DNA of 64,000 nucleotides. It comes from Ananas comosus (taxonomy: Eukaryota > Streptophyta > Magnoliopsida > Poales > Bromeliaceae). Numbering within the stretch: position 1 is the stretch's first letter; each line of letters starts with the position of its first letter. Positions 45,401 through 57,904 of the stretch are shown here, piece after piece. The stretch is from contig NC_033637.1 in NCBI RefSeq assembly GCF_001540865.1, positions 4,545,349 to 4,609,348 of the forward strand, given 5' to 3'. The notes under the pieces were generated by a model. It worked only from the letters and a program-made list of their open reading frames with translations. It was not told the DNA's origin and ran no database searches. The position numbers were made by a program, and so were the translations under genes.

Positions 45401-48400
45401 ATATATTTAAATTTTAAAATTAATATTTATTTTTAAAAATTTAAAATTTAAAATTTAAAATTATTATTTTTAATTATTTAAATTTTAAATTTGATATTTT
45501 ATATTTGTAACTTTAAATTTTTTAATTTAAGATTTAAAAATATAGATTTTAATTTTAAATTTTAAATTTTAAATTATTATTTTTAATTATTTAAATTTTA
45601 AATTTAAATTCAAATATAAAAATTGAGGCAAAATTATTATTTTCTATTTATAATAACCTACTATCCTTCTTATCCCACCTACTTCAACTAAACACTATTT
45701 TACTTATATCTGGACTAAACCCAATTCTCAACCAAACAGAAAATTACTCTAATCCCACCTTAACCCTGAATTTAACCTCATTCTTGGAATAACTAGTTTT
45801 TACTTAACCCCGAACCAAACGAAGCCTTACAGAATAGATGTTGGCTGTACTTTGCTGGTTGGTTTTATCTTTAATCACAAGACATGCACCGGCCATTTGT
45901 CTTATTGCAGTAAGCTTTAGCAATGAATGAGTTTTTTTCGCTAGTTTTCTGCCTCTTTCCCTTCTATTTATTTGTGTTTTTTTTGTGACAATCACATCTC
46001 TACGGATGGTAATACAGGACGTCTTCCTCTCTCTCTTACAATGGGGCCCCTTTACGTCCATTAGTTTTTGACCTTAAATCATCCTTTCTATTTAAGTCGA
46101 TCCTAAGCAAGGCTACTTAGAAGCAGCATAAATGGTAGTTGAAACATGAAACCTGGATTCCACTAATAGTTCAGGGAAAGTCAAGTATAAAGGTCTCTAG
46201 GCTTAGCTGCGTGGGTTTAAATGTAACTTATACTAATTTGCATGTCTTTTAGCTTGGATTATTTTCTATTTCTTATTAGATTATTATTTATTTGCATTCT
46301 TTAAATATTCCACAATTCTGTAAACTTTGAGATTGTTCAGATTTCTTTTAATTGCGGAAGTTACGTATTGAAATAGCCATTGTGCGGGGACTCTTTTATT
46401 GTTAACATTGTAGGTAGTTATCAGAAATGTACATGTAAGACGAGGACTTTTGATGCTAGTCCCTGAAGTTCTGGAGGTTCTTGGTGGGGTGGTTGATGAT
46501 CTGGATGCAGCGCGTCGGAGACTTGTTGAAGAAGTAAATAAACCACCTCGAGGCAAACGGTAGTTGCACCACTAATTGCGTTTCATACTTGCAACTATTG
46601 TTCAAATTTGAAATTCTTTTGATTTGTGAAATAGCATGTCCTTGTTTGACAATTTGACATAAATTTTGTGGAATATAAAATCTCGTTTGGAGAAGTGAAA
46701 TTGTTTGACCGTGGGTTGTCTGAATAACGGTTTCTCTTTCTATATGTTTACATGCAAATGTGATTTTTAGTGAATACTTGTAACCGTGTAGACATGAAAA
46801 ATAAGGTGTTCATATCCTAGTAAAACTGAATTTGCCCTGCATGAGGCCCTACAAGGTTTAAGAAACTTAAGTCAATGCCGATTTTGTGGAATTTTTGTAG
46901 TTTTCTTCGGTTTTAGCTGTTGTATTTTCTTGTATAGTCTCAACTTCTCTCACTACTGATACAGGAAGCAAGTTGTACTTCCGCTGTCTAAAAGAGCTTC
47001 TCTTGCTGCTTGGCCATCTACTGCCACGAATAATGGAGCACAAGAAAATGCTGTAGTTACAGAAAACAGACATGATCCTCAACCTACAGGGCAAGGTAAT
47101 ATCCACTTAACCATTCATTCTGCTACTGTATTATTCACACTTCTCTTGTGCTCTATGTATTTGCAAATCAGCTGCTCTATTTGCATGCCAGTGATTGCAA
47201 TCTAATATTTGTATAAATCTCGTGCATTTGGTAATAGCTACTATTCATATCACCGAGCAATTGGCTGAAGGGACCATTATTCAACAACCTGTCGACACTC
47301 CGGTTGGAGAAAACAATACAGAAGCAGAACATACCATTCAGGATAATGAAACTATGATCACAGAGGACTCTGCTGCTCCTTATGTTGAAGGAAACAATGC
47401 TGAGCCTCAATCTACGAGCAGCAGACAATATACTGAACCTGATTTTACTGGTCCTGTTACCTCTGGTGGTGAGGTTACCCCTGATTCGGATATGGAGGAC
47501 GCGGTTGACGATGTGGAGCATCCACTCATTCTAAGCGGTGACAAAGAAATTCCTTTCACATATCTCGCCTGCTTGTTGGCTAAATGGACAGTACAGAAGG
47601 ATAGGGAATCCTATATTCAAGGAAATATAAAGGTTCATTTTTCATTTTATACTTTCCTGAATGCAGCAACCTTTTTGAAGCATAATAATTATCAGCAATT
47701 TGAGTTTTCATTGTTTATCTATGTACTTATTATTCATGCTTTTTATGTACTTAAACATCCGAAACATTTAGATCTACATGTTTGTCATTGTTTATCTTAT
47801 GATTAGTTTAGCATCACTGTAATCTTCTATAGTCTGTTGGTGGCTTTGGACTTCAGTTATTACTAATCATCATTTAATTATCAGATCGTGTTATTTGAAT
47901 CGCCGATTCTTCTATTGCATTGAATAGATACTACATGATATGTTTTTGTTCTTCTATACAGCGTGTACTCTTAATATGCCTAAAAATAGGTATGTTTCGT
48001 AGAATGTGTTTTGGTATATCTTATTTTTACCCCTGGTTATTGAGCAGCAATCTACTTTTGTTTCAAGTAATCACTTTGAATATTTCTATCACAACAAGCA
48101 TATAAATGCTGATAATAATAAACTTATTTGCAGTGCTTTTTGACTGGTGTCAAGGGATTCCAATTCAAAAACCGCAGTAAATTTGAACTCCATGTTTATG
48201 TTGATGATGGCAGTCTGATTTCTGAGGTCCTCATTGATCACAGCGTAAGTCCACAACTCCACAAATCTTTGGTTCTCTTATCAATTTTCTTTTATCTCAC
48301 ACTATATTACATTATATACTTAATTTTGTATATTAATCTATTTTACATGTTTACACATTGGTTTCTGGACATATGTGAAAAGTTTGGATGGCTAGTTGTC

Positions 48401-49341
48401 TTATTGGATGATTTCTATTCATTCTAAAGGTTGTACAGAAGGGTATAGGCCATTCTCCTGAGGAGGTCACTGCTGCTCTTTCTTCCTCAGAAAAAAAGAT
48501 AGCAGCAGATATGAGGGAAACACTGAAAAGATTTCAGCTTTTCTTGGCTAAATTTGAGGTAACTAACAATCTTGCACTTGTTTATAGACCCATGTTGTCT
48601 AGCTAGAGTACTTTCCTAGGGTCACTTCCTATCCAAATTAAGTGTTAGAATACTTGAGTTTAAGATCCCTACTATTAGATATGGTTCAGACTATTGTTTA
48701 TATCCCTATGCTTTTATTGTGGTTCTGCAATATGCTTTTCTAGTGAAACAAGCAGACAATCTGGACACCACAAGATGAACTAATCTGGATCGTTTAAATT
48801 GTTAGTTAAACATTAAACAAACTTCATATTAACTGTTGATATTGCACATTCTGAGGCTGGCTTACTGTTAGAGAGGGGAGTTCTCAAAACTATGTTTTGT
48901 TCTTTAGACATCTTAATGATTCATTCCAGTTTATGTTTATGTTTTCAATATGAATGGCTTTTTTTTGTTTTTGGAATAGTAATGTGAAGATTCAAATACT
49001 ATTGAGAATTATCTCAATTCTCTGTGTGTGTGTGTGTGTGTGTGTCTGCACGCATGCATCTGATGCCAAAAAGAACCATTTAATTATCAGTATCCGTGCA
49101 GACCTTCCACACTTTTTTCTATTATGCCAATGTGAGCTAATGTACAGATTATTATAAACCTTGATTATAGGGTACAATGCTTGTGGAGATCAATGGAAGC
49201 TCTCCTCTTCCTACTGTCCTTGAGATGAACCAAAGTTGTTCAACATCTGATGCATGGTTGCTTCTAAGAAGGCTGAAGATGTTCGCTGCCCTGCAAGATC
49301 CACGAAATAAAAAATCGGAACCTATCGATATTTCTCCATGA
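42463..49341 (+). CDS. RMI1: RecQ-mediated genome instability protein 1 (RMI1), 8 exons, 593 aa
   Basis: Exons: 42463-42990, 43650-43820, 46414-46559, 46965-47095, 47238-47632, 48134-48244, 48430-48558, 49171-49341 (1782 nt, in frame, all GT-AG). RMI1 is the OB-fold subunit of the RecQ helicase-Top3-Rmi1 complex, which dissolves double Holliday junctions in the nucleus. The N-terminus is acidic and low-complexity (SSSDEDNDDDE, four NP dipeptides, poly-Pro 70-75, poly-Gly 88-93). A helical DUF1767-type segment follows at about 97-150 (SIEEFLGRLGLRLLREWL). Then comes the first OB fold, about 172-280 (VDEIVNISASIRERY, TDGVQRVFGMEYRPIK), an acidic linker, and the C-terminal OB fold, about 421-580 (IPFTYLACLLAKW, FELHVYVDDGSLISEVLIDHS, WLLLRRLKMF). 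The start was chosen at the first ATG giving the family-like MRRRxLRIVSS opening; 40 more codons are open upstream. Length is close to Arabidopsis RMI1. Intron 2 (2.6 kb) carries a Tourist-like MITE. Confidence 0.93.
42542..42573 (+). repeat. Telomere-like CCCTAA repeat inside the RMI1 coding exon
   Basis: Four CCCTAA-type units in a row, starting with the plant telobox AAACCCTA, encode Asn-Pro repeats (residues 29-36). The tract is in frame and within the first exon, about 80 bases after the start codon. Confidence 0.8.
44545..44609. repeat. Short tandem duplication in RMI1 intron 2
   Basis: The sequence TATAGAGATTCATCAATAAT plus AAGATA occurs twice in direct succession, spaced by a T-run. 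Confidence 0.7.
44834..45110. repeat. Two tandem ~130-bp degenerate units in RMI1 intron 2
   Basis: Two consecutive units share the order GTGTATAAGTACATCT / ATACA / CTCATTATAG / AATTTAAAT / TAGATTGCAT / AGATTTTGATTT. They look like two copies of a short repeat also seen in part at 53.2 and 62.4 kb. Confidence 0.5.
45226..45826. mobile_element. Tourist-like (PIF/Harbinger) MITE in RMI1 intron 2
   Basis: The left end (GCCTCCATTTGGTTA, then GGGGTTA) and the reverse complement of the right end (GGCTTCGTTTGGTT, then GGGGTTA) form imperfect terminal inverted repeats. The element is flanked by TTA on both sides (45223-45225 and 45827-45829), the target duplication typical of PIF/Harbinger. The inside is very AT-rich apart from G-rich and C-rich shoulders. 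No transposase. About 600 bases. Confidence 0.7.
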
Positions 49342-49839
49342 TTTCGATTAAATTTTTGTTAGATCTATGCATGATAGTCTGATAAGTGGTGGTCTTAACT
49401 TGTAATTTGGGAGGCATATCCTTGACTTCGTAAGAACCTTTACTTATCTGCTCTGCTATCTAATCATTATTTTTTTATTTTTTATTTTTTGAATTTCATG
49501 CCAAAAAAGATCATTATCTGCATTAATTGACTAAGTTTGGAATAATTGATATGGTGTGTAGAATTATCAGTTGATCTAAATTTCACATATTATCAGTATA
49601 ACAATTGCATTGAACTTAAGTCGTTCTATCAGAATTCCTCCGAGCTGCCAACTATAAGGTGATATTTCATACTGATGCACTTACATGAAGTTAGAGCCAA
49701 CTCTGTTAAACATACAGATGATAAATTTAGTTTACCCATAAAAGAAAACATTTACCTTTCTTATTTCAACTTTGGCTGTTTGCCTTTTCTTGTTATGTGG
49801 CAGTGTGAATGACTGAAGAGCAAAGATTGCCATGTCTCT

Positions 49840-49945
49840 AGCGGGTGGCATGCTGGTGTTGCACCAGCATTACTTGGCACACCTTGACAGTGACTTTTTA
49901 TCTGACTGCTGGTGTTGCACCAGCATGCCAACTATGTGAGTGTTG
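49840..49945. repeat. Pair of identical hairpins between RMI1 and the HSD-like gene
   Basis: TGCTGGTGTTGCACCAGCA occurs at about 49852-49870 and 49909-49927. Each folds into an 8-bp stem with a TTG loop. The outer flanks GGCA / TGCC make the whole 100-bp piece inverted as well, like a very short MITE. Confidence 0.8.
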
Positions 49946-49971
49946 TAGTGTAACGGCAATCTGGTTTACAA

Positions 49972-50333
49972 ATCATTTTGTTAAGCTTTCTTATATATAT
50001 GTATTATGATACATAAATCAAATGAGAATGTCCTTGCTGCACTGTAGCCAATTAATCTTCCAGTAATCTACTGTTCTATTACTTTGACATGTGATGCAGC
50101 ATACAATGATCAAGCATATCCAGAATATTATACGACGTGTGATGAATCTACTGGGACTAACTATTTTCTTTTAACTCAAAGACAACAATGAAAATGTGAT
50201 GTATATTTTATGACATGAACTAATAGGAAAACACCAATTATCATAAGTATTCATGACTCCTTGAGAAAGGAGGAAAAGAAAATTATTCATGCAATTTTTT
50301 TGATAGCATCTTTTGCTCTTGCACAGTCATTAT
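49972..50333 (-). repeat. Arm 2 of the inverted duplication: 3' UTR region of the HSD-like gene
   Basis: This region starts at the HSD stop codon (50330-50332) and runs about 360 bases downstream. It is probably the real 3' UTR, making this the source copy and 23256-23611 the derived one. Confidence 0.85.
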
Positions 50334-53300
50334 TTATTCATCTCCGTCTTTATCTTAGGTGAGCGAATAGAAGCTGGATACAAGAACTTCTTGGCTCCTG
50401 TTGCCTCCAAGATTCGCTTACTGAGGCTGTTTCCCTCTTTTGTGACATAAAAGGCGATTGAGAACCAGTTGACGAGCTCAGGAGCCAGGCACATAAGCAT
50501 GTGGAAAGGGCTGTACCACGACGGCCATGTCACATACTCTTCGCCTCTGCAGGCACTATCCACGGCAATCTTAGCCATCATTTCTGTGTGCCCGACGGGG
50601 AATGGCCCGATTTGGATCTGTCATTTTTTATCATAATCCAAGAGTTGATAGGTCAGTAAGCATGCTCAATTCTTTGAAGTATTTTGCTTTATGTTGGTAA
50701 AAATTTAACACTCTGGAGTTATGAATATTGAATTTTTAATGAACCATTTTTAAGTGATCTTTTGTTTGTAGCAATGTATAGACGGGAGTAGTCACACCAA
50801 GTTTTTAGCAACATACGTCTCTGGCCTCCTCGTTGACTCGTACTTCGCCCTCTTTTTGAAGTGCTTTGCCTTTGGTTAGCTCTGATTCAACATAGCCAGG
50901 AATTAATATGGTGATTTGAACCTGCTTTCCCAACTCAGACCTAAGGGTCTCATAGAACCTGATCTCAGCTGCCTTGCTTGCCTGAGGAAAAAAAAAATGG
51001 AACAACTGATCTCAGTAGCCAATTCAATAAGATGCAACATATGTTGTGCTAATATTTATGCCTCCTTTTCACCTACATTATAAAAGCTCATTCTTGCAGT
51101 TGGTACTCGCCCAGCCACTGATGTTGTAACAATGATTCTTCCACAACTAGCTTTCAGGTGAGGAAGGGCGTAGTAGGTCGGATACACAGATCCCCAAAAG
51201 TTCACATCCTGAATAGAACTAGCAACTTAAATGAATATTGCTATGGAATATTAGATTATTTCTATGTTTTTGGTTCGGCAAATTAAACTGTGGAGTGGAT
51301 CTGAGGATTGGCGTTAGTAGAGAAAAAAAAACTGGGATAATTGATGTTATATATTCTTGATGTGAAGCATAAAGAGTAAATATTAGATGTATACAGAGAA
51401 CAACAGTACAATCTGTCTAGTATGAAATATGAGGGTAATGGGAATCGCTATCAAAATGGGAAATATAATCTGGTTCCATGCAATTTTTGTTCATTTTAGT
51501 ATCAACTAGATTTATTTCGTCTTTATAACAATTTAGCTCGATTATGTTAATTTGCATGCATTATCTGCCGCTATTCTTTGAAAATGCTAGATTTTTTTTT
51601 TTTTTTTTTTGGTATTATATACATCTCATTAGAAAGTATGTAATGTATTACCATCATTCTGGTGAAGGCGGTGATGTTAGTGATCTCATCGAAGGAACAG
51701 TTGGACCAAATTCCTGCATTGGCCACCAGATGATTCACTGCAGAAAAGAAAACCTTCACAATTTCAATTCCTATAGGCCTTATAACATCTTGAGAATTCA
51801 GAATTGTGTTAAGAGAAGAGCTGCATCGTCACGTTGGCCGAAGTGAGCGATGGTTTCGTTCACAATCCTTTTCGCCTCCTCGGAGCTGGAGATGTCCGCG
51901 GGGAGGGCAATGACATCCGGTGCGCCCAGGTCTCTAGCCGTCTTTGCGACTGCTCTGAGAGCCTGCTCCCTCCTCGCCACGAGAGACAAGGATGCCCCTC
52001 TTCTTGCATACTGGTAAGCCAGTTGCTGCAAAATCAATAGAATTTTATATTAGCAAAAGAAGATAGAACATGGTGCATGCTGAGGTAGCTTTCCTTTTTA
52101 TGCGTTGCGGTAAATGTTATTATTCATTGTGTAGTGTTGTTGTTGATGGTAGTTAACCCCTAGTTGCAGCCCATGTATATGAAGTTTAATTTTGGACTAG
52201 GTGCAATAGTGGTTTCTTTTAGGATATTGGTCTCTGTGGTGCATCTACACAACTTAAGTGCCTTTTGATCTAAGATGCTGGAAAAATACCTAACAATGTA
52301 AGTGCTCTTTTTTCATTATTACTATTAGTATTATTATTTCTCAAAGGAGCATGACTAAATTTGTTTAAGCACCCCGTATAGAGCAATGCTTATTTTCAGA
52401 CTAAGGTAGAACATAAACTAGAACATCAAGATCTATACCTTTTGGTGTTTTGCATCTTAAAAATAGGTAATATGAAATTTAAAAATTTAAGAGTTCAAAA
52501 CCTATCTTTTCATTATGATTAATTTAATTATAACTCTTTTGACAAAGTCCAAGTTGTGATAGAACTTGATGATCTCTTTTTTCTTTTTCAATATTTTTTG
52601 CTAATCAATTGTAATGAATGCGTCATAGCTGATACCAGATGAGGTCAGGCAGAACGGTAACTTGCACTTCTAGCCCTTATTTTTTTGACTGTGACAAGTA
52701 CATATAGTTTAATCTCCGGTTAAAATAATGTTTGGAAGTGTAACACTTAAGTCGCATAAGTTAGCTGGCTTTTTTGAAAAGTATGAAGTAAAAAATCTGA
52801 GTTAGTCAAACAAGTCATCAGGTATAAGAAGTGCTTGGACCTTTCAGTCTATTTATGTTGATGGACATTTCCCCAGAACTTCAAACTTCTACTTGCACAA
52901 GAATTTGACTACCATTTATTACTATTATTATTATTTCTAGTCTACTATCTCTCTCTATTGACTGGTTAAAACATTGTTGGCTCCTTGGAATTGGTCCCTT
53001 GTGAAATGGATAGATTTAAAAAAAAAAAAAAAAAAAAAATCAATCTTAAAATTAAAATCTAATTCGATAAGTATGTTTTATAAATATTTAGAAAGGATTG
53101 TGTATCAAAAATCTCGGGAGTTGTTTCTTTTTCTTTTTCATAAATCGATCAATGACCATTTATTCATTATTGATATTTTAGACTAATTATTGTGAATTGC
53201 ATTTATTTGATTGGATTTTGACTTGGGGACACGGGTCATGAAACGGAAAAATTCTAGAATGCAACGGGTATATTAGTGACGTGGCGTAACAAACCAATCA

Positions 53301-56300
53301 AATTAATCCTTTTAAGAATATATGTCCCATCATGATTGTAAAAAAGTATTTTTATTGTACTTTTGTTTGAAAAGAAGGAATGTGATTGGCTTGTTATTGA
53401 TGACGTGGTGCAAGTGTGACAGTGTAGAATTCCATGAAACGGGCATGGTGCATGAGGAGCACAGATACACCGGGTGCAGGCAATAGCTTGGGTTCTGATT
53501 CTGCGTGCTGCAAGTGGTCTTTGATGTGACCGTTGCGTGAGACGGCGTCTTCCTCGTGCATTGTCCCTCTACTCTCTTATTATTATTATTATATTATTAT
53601 TTTGTTTTTAGTAAAACATGGATTTAACTTATCTCAATTATTTGATTTATTTTGACTTTTATTATCTAACTTTTAAATATTTTAATTTACCATTCAACCA
53701 TTTAATATGCTTTAATGAGTTTGATCAAGCGAAAGAGTCATTAGATAATCGAATTAAATAATTTGAAAAGTTGTATGTATGCTAAAGTTAAATTTACTAA
53801 GGTTGGGTAACAGCTTGATGGAAAAGGCTATGTATATACTTCAAGTAAAGTTTGATTCAAATATTTCTAAATTATTTATAAGGGTACAACCATGTAGTTA
53901 TTTATGGCTGGTCCTTTTATGAGGACATCTCAATTAAGTAAACTTATAATAATAATATATAATATAATAGACCATGTCAGAATTGAGGTGCACCAATTTA
54001 TGGATTTAGGTGATCTACCCTTCCTATTTCTTTTATATGTTATTCATTCAATTCGTATTTGTGAATTTAAAACTTTAAATTCAAAAAAGGGTATAGGTTA
54101 TTTTGGTTGATCCAAAAATGTCCTGTTAATTAATTTCTCATCTACTTTTTCGGTGGTGCGTGTTACTTTATTGGGTCATGTGGATTTGGCTATTTGAGTG
54201 GTCCAATTCTCTTCATACGCTTCACGTGATTGAGGCCACCAAAAACATTTATAGAGAGAAAGAAATTAAAGTCGAATTTGGTTTCCTTTTTTGGTTTAAA
54301 GATGTGAATTTAAAGTCTAGGGTAAGGGGTGCGAAAAAAAAAAAAGAAAAAAAAGCAAAAGGAGTTATAGAGGGGCCCTCAACTATGCAAGGGCTATTTT
54401 ACATAGAGCACTCATTTTCACTTTTTGTTTTTATATATATTTTTGATTGACACATTTCTTAGGTTTTCATTCTTTGGATTTGAGATGTTTTTCTAAATTA
54501 ACTTTTCATTAAAACTAATGGGCCATTAGCTAACAACCATTAATAGTTAAACTTTTTTATTATGTATAACAAATAAGATTTATCAGTTGTGTCTCACTAT
54601 AAGGCACTTAGATTTGAGAATTTAACTTTTCTATTACATGTACACTTATATATAAAAGTACTTCGCTTTGAATTTCTTTTTTTCCGTATGCAACTTTTTG
54701 CCAACGTCGTACGTAATAGTACAATAATATAGAATTCAATTATTATTCTTTTAGGAGGTGGAAGGCTCTCGTCCTCTTAACTCAAGTTTGGATTGTAGGA
54801 ATTTTGAATCGAAGAATGAAACTGTTGAAAATAATCTAGAATATTCAAATCGTTAAGAAACTAAATTTTAAAAATCGTTATCAAGTCTATCGAAAAGTTA
54901 AAAAATGAACGGTCAAAAAATAAATAAACTTATGAAAATAGATATTAAACTTTCTCAATTCATGATCAGAGTTATCAAATGTTATCTAAATAGAATAAAA
55001 TATTTTTTATTAAAAATTTAAGTGGTTTTGATTGCTTTACACTGTTAAGCAAGCAAACGGCTCATATAGGTCATAAAAAAATTATTGATTTTGTGATTCT
55101 TTGATCACTACATGAATAATTTTTTAAATTTATAAAATTTAGTTTCTAAATATTTTAAATTCTATAGATCGATTTTAATGGTTCGATCATCGATTCGAAA
55201 TTCTTATCATTTAAATGTTTTAAATCTACTTTTTTACACACACACACAAGTAATTTGTTTTTGATCTCCATGATATTTATTTAATATATTAATGTAGAAA
55301 CTTAGACCCATTACTATTATGTGGTATATATAGTAGATTACTTAATAGCTTTAATTATCTACCGTGGTAATGAGATGGTTAACAATTAATAGGTAGTTTT
55401 TGCTGTTGAACCTACTCAACAACTAGTAGTTGAACCAAAAAAATCCACAATAATGTGAAGTTGAATTAGAATTTGGGCTTAAACATAATAACAACAAAAT
55501 TTTCACATTTTGTGCATAAAGATGATTTGTCGCCCCGTCGCCATCGTCCAACTCCTGTGCCATCCTTAGTTTGAATGCAATTTGGTTTTCCGACAAGGCG
55601 AAAATTCGCCATGGATGAAAAAAAAAATGGAATGGGAAACTAAACCCTTCAAGGCCATAAAAGCAAAAAATATAACTTTAATATTTTTCGAATATGGCAA
55701 ATCAACTTAAATTGTATTTGCTTTAGTACGTACGATATGATAAATGTAAGAACTACGTGTATTAGAGCTATCATATAGATGCCCTTTAAAGTACCTGGGA
55801 ATTAAATGATGGGATGTATAACAACTGGAATAAAACTACAAATTTTGGTGTAACAAAAATTTGATTTAAGCTATGTCCTAATTTGTGTTTTCCTTGCTCA
55901 AAAATCTTATATATCTTATTCTCTCAACTGTCCCAACTAAAAGTAGATCATTTATAAGGACACATATAGTTTTTAGCTGGTCCAAGAAGCTGGTGAGCTA
56001 TTCCACCTTATTGCTTCTACACAAAACGCAACCTTATTGATTCTAAATTCACATAGATGCAAATATAGCAAGACGCACCCAACACCACTAGAATTGCTAC
56101 ATAAAGAAGTTTGGTGCATTAATATAAACTTAAAAGAGAATCATTTTATCTTTTGCCAAAGAGAGGAGTATCGAACTTAGAGACGAGAATTTCACATAGT
56201 ATCAGAGTACGAGGTTCCGAGAAATGGCGAAAATTAAATAAATAACTCACCTCTCCGATGCCCGACGACGCGCCGGTGATGAGAACCACCTTTCCCCTCA

Positions 56301-56436
56301 AATCCTCCTTCACAAAGGGCCTCAAAAAAACCCAGTAAAGCAACCTCAGAACAAGAGAGATTGGCAAGTAGATCAAGAGAACTAGGCCTATTGCAATATG
56401 CATCACAACACTTAGACACCAATTCAAGGAATCCAT
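50330..56436 (-). CDS. 11-beta-hydroxysteroid dehydrogenase-like protein (steroleosin-type SDR), 6 exons, 349 aa
   Basis: Exons: 56251-56436, 51833-52025, 51652-51737, 51077-51208, 50817-50981, 50330-50617 (1050 nt, in frame, all GT-AG). This is a classical short-chain dehydrogenase. The cofactor loop TGASSGIG is at 54-61, NAG at 133-135, the catalytic Ser in TTSVAG near 185, and Tyr198-x3-Lys202 (YNASK). The first 40 residues are hydrophobic with a conserved proline (LIYLPISLVLRLLYW), the membrane/oil-body anchor typical of plant HSD (steroleosin) proteins, which use NADP(H) on steroid-like substrates. The 349 aa length matches Arabidopsis HSD1-type proteins. Intron 1 is 4.2 kb and full of repeats. 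The gene converges with RMI1, its stop lying about 1 kb from the RMI1 stop. Substrate not deducible. Confidence 0.92.
52026..56250 (-). other. Long first intron of the HSD-like gene
   Basis: A 4.2 kb GT-AG intron with no exon-like sequence on either strand. It holds a poly-A run (53019-53039), MITE-like stretches near 53.2-53.45 and 53.64-53.81 kb, and a decayed copy of the long-TIR family near 54.83-55.2 kb (GATCATCGATTCGAAAT-type end). Confidence 0.7.
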
Positions 56437-56440
56437 CTTT

Positions 56441-56471
<31 letters not shown>

Positions 56472-56530
56472 GCGTTTTAGGTTGGGGGGATGAGGATTGA
56501 GGGAGAGAGGGGGAACATATATACAATGTG
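56437..56530 (-). promoter_or_regulatory. 5' UTR and TATA-like box of the HSD-like gene
   Basis: Immediately upstream of the ATG on the sense strand lies a (CT)n run (complement of 56441-56467). A TATATAT motif (complement of about 56516-56524) sits 80-90 bases upstream of the ATG, which fits a short leader. Confidence 0.5.
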
Positions 56531-56711
56531 CAGTGAAGAAGTATGCTGTGGTCGGTCGTGATCTACTCAATAAACGTTAGTAGTCCTGATGAACCGAATA
56601 GTTAACTGATTATGTCCCAAATAATGCAAATAAACATTATATTTATACGTTATATTTAATAAGTATATATATATAGTATTATATATTATTATATATATTA
56701 TATATATAAGA

Positions 56712-57634
56712 ATTAGGCTGAGAATACTAATATAATCAACACTCTTTTTTGTATCAAATTTTTAACTCTTGGATTGAAAAGTTGTAGGCGTAGGATTGAA
56801 TTTAGTCGTGTTAAGTGAGTGGTCCCCACTGGGTATATAGTATTTATCCAATGGTTAGAATAATAAAAAGGAGGTTGATCCAAAGTGCTGAAAACACTGG
56901 TGCAATATATGCGAATTTTGCTACTTAATAGTAGCCACGTTCAAACTCTAATAATTATATTATAAATATATATATATATATTAATAGTTTGCGGGTTCTG
57001 TTCATGCTTTGGAAGCACTGGGAGGCGCTCCGATGTGTCAAGTTGTTTTCGATGTTCGTTTCGAATCGCACGATCGGCTCGGGTTAGACTTGATCTGGAG
57101 TATTTGAAAGTATCTAGAATCAAATGTGCATATTTTGCGATTCCGATTGCGACCTAGTGGTGACCGAACGGTGCGCTCGAAAATACAACAGGCTGAAAAT
57201 AAAGATCATTACAAATATAGATGATATGACATTTAAATTTTAAGATCAAAGTTATTGATCATTGTTTTATATTTGGGTATAAAAGAATTTTCTATCAACA
57301 TTCAACGGTGCTTTGCGTATGTTCCTAAACGTTAACTTGTACGGCTCAACCTCACGCGCCGTTAAAATTAATTGATTTTTTAGTCCTATCGATCACTAGG
57401 AAAATGATATCGAAAAATTACAAATTAATATTTTGAGATACCTTCATTACTCTAGATCAACTTAATGAGCCGCATCGTGTCGATTATCCGAAAGTGCCGC
57501 GAATATCGCAAAACAATTGAAGCACGGAGAGCCATGCCGTGTCTCCAGAAACTCCGCCCGCTGCCTCTCTCTCTCTCTCTCTCTGTCTCTCTCATCGTCG
57601 TTCTCTCTCTTATCTCATTCTCTCTCTCTCTACG

Positions 57635-57673
<39 letters not shown>

Positions 57674-57900
57674 GAGCTACTATGCTTTTAAAAGTATCAA
57701 ATTATTGATACTTGTAGATTTCTAGCCATTGGATTAACGGATGTGCGATTAGAATGATGTGGGACTTCTAGAATTAAGTAAGTGGTTGGTTGAATAGTAT
57801 AATCTAATAGGCAAAAAAATGATCAAAATGTTAGATCTAATGATAAAAAATTTACAAGTATCAAATGCTTGATACTTTTACAAACACTATAGCCGGACTA
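56712..57900. mobile_element. Cluster of long-TIR relatives, part 1
   Basis: A family C-like piece (56712-56930), a heavily mutated family A element (about 56985-57565: GTTTTCGATGTTCGTTTCGA, GATCGGCTCGGGTTAGAC, and mirrored GCCGCATCGTGTCGATTATC), (CT)n/(TA)n tracts (57564-57670), and a compact family C element (57672-57900: GAGCTACTATGCTTTTAAAA mirrored by TTTTACAAACACTATAGCC). Confidence 0.6.
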
Positions 57901-57904
57901 TATA

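Noticed and set aside
46284..47106. Minus-strand frames in RMI1 introns and exons 3-4
   Set aside because: They overlap RMI1 exons in antisense and include intron sequence; no independent support.
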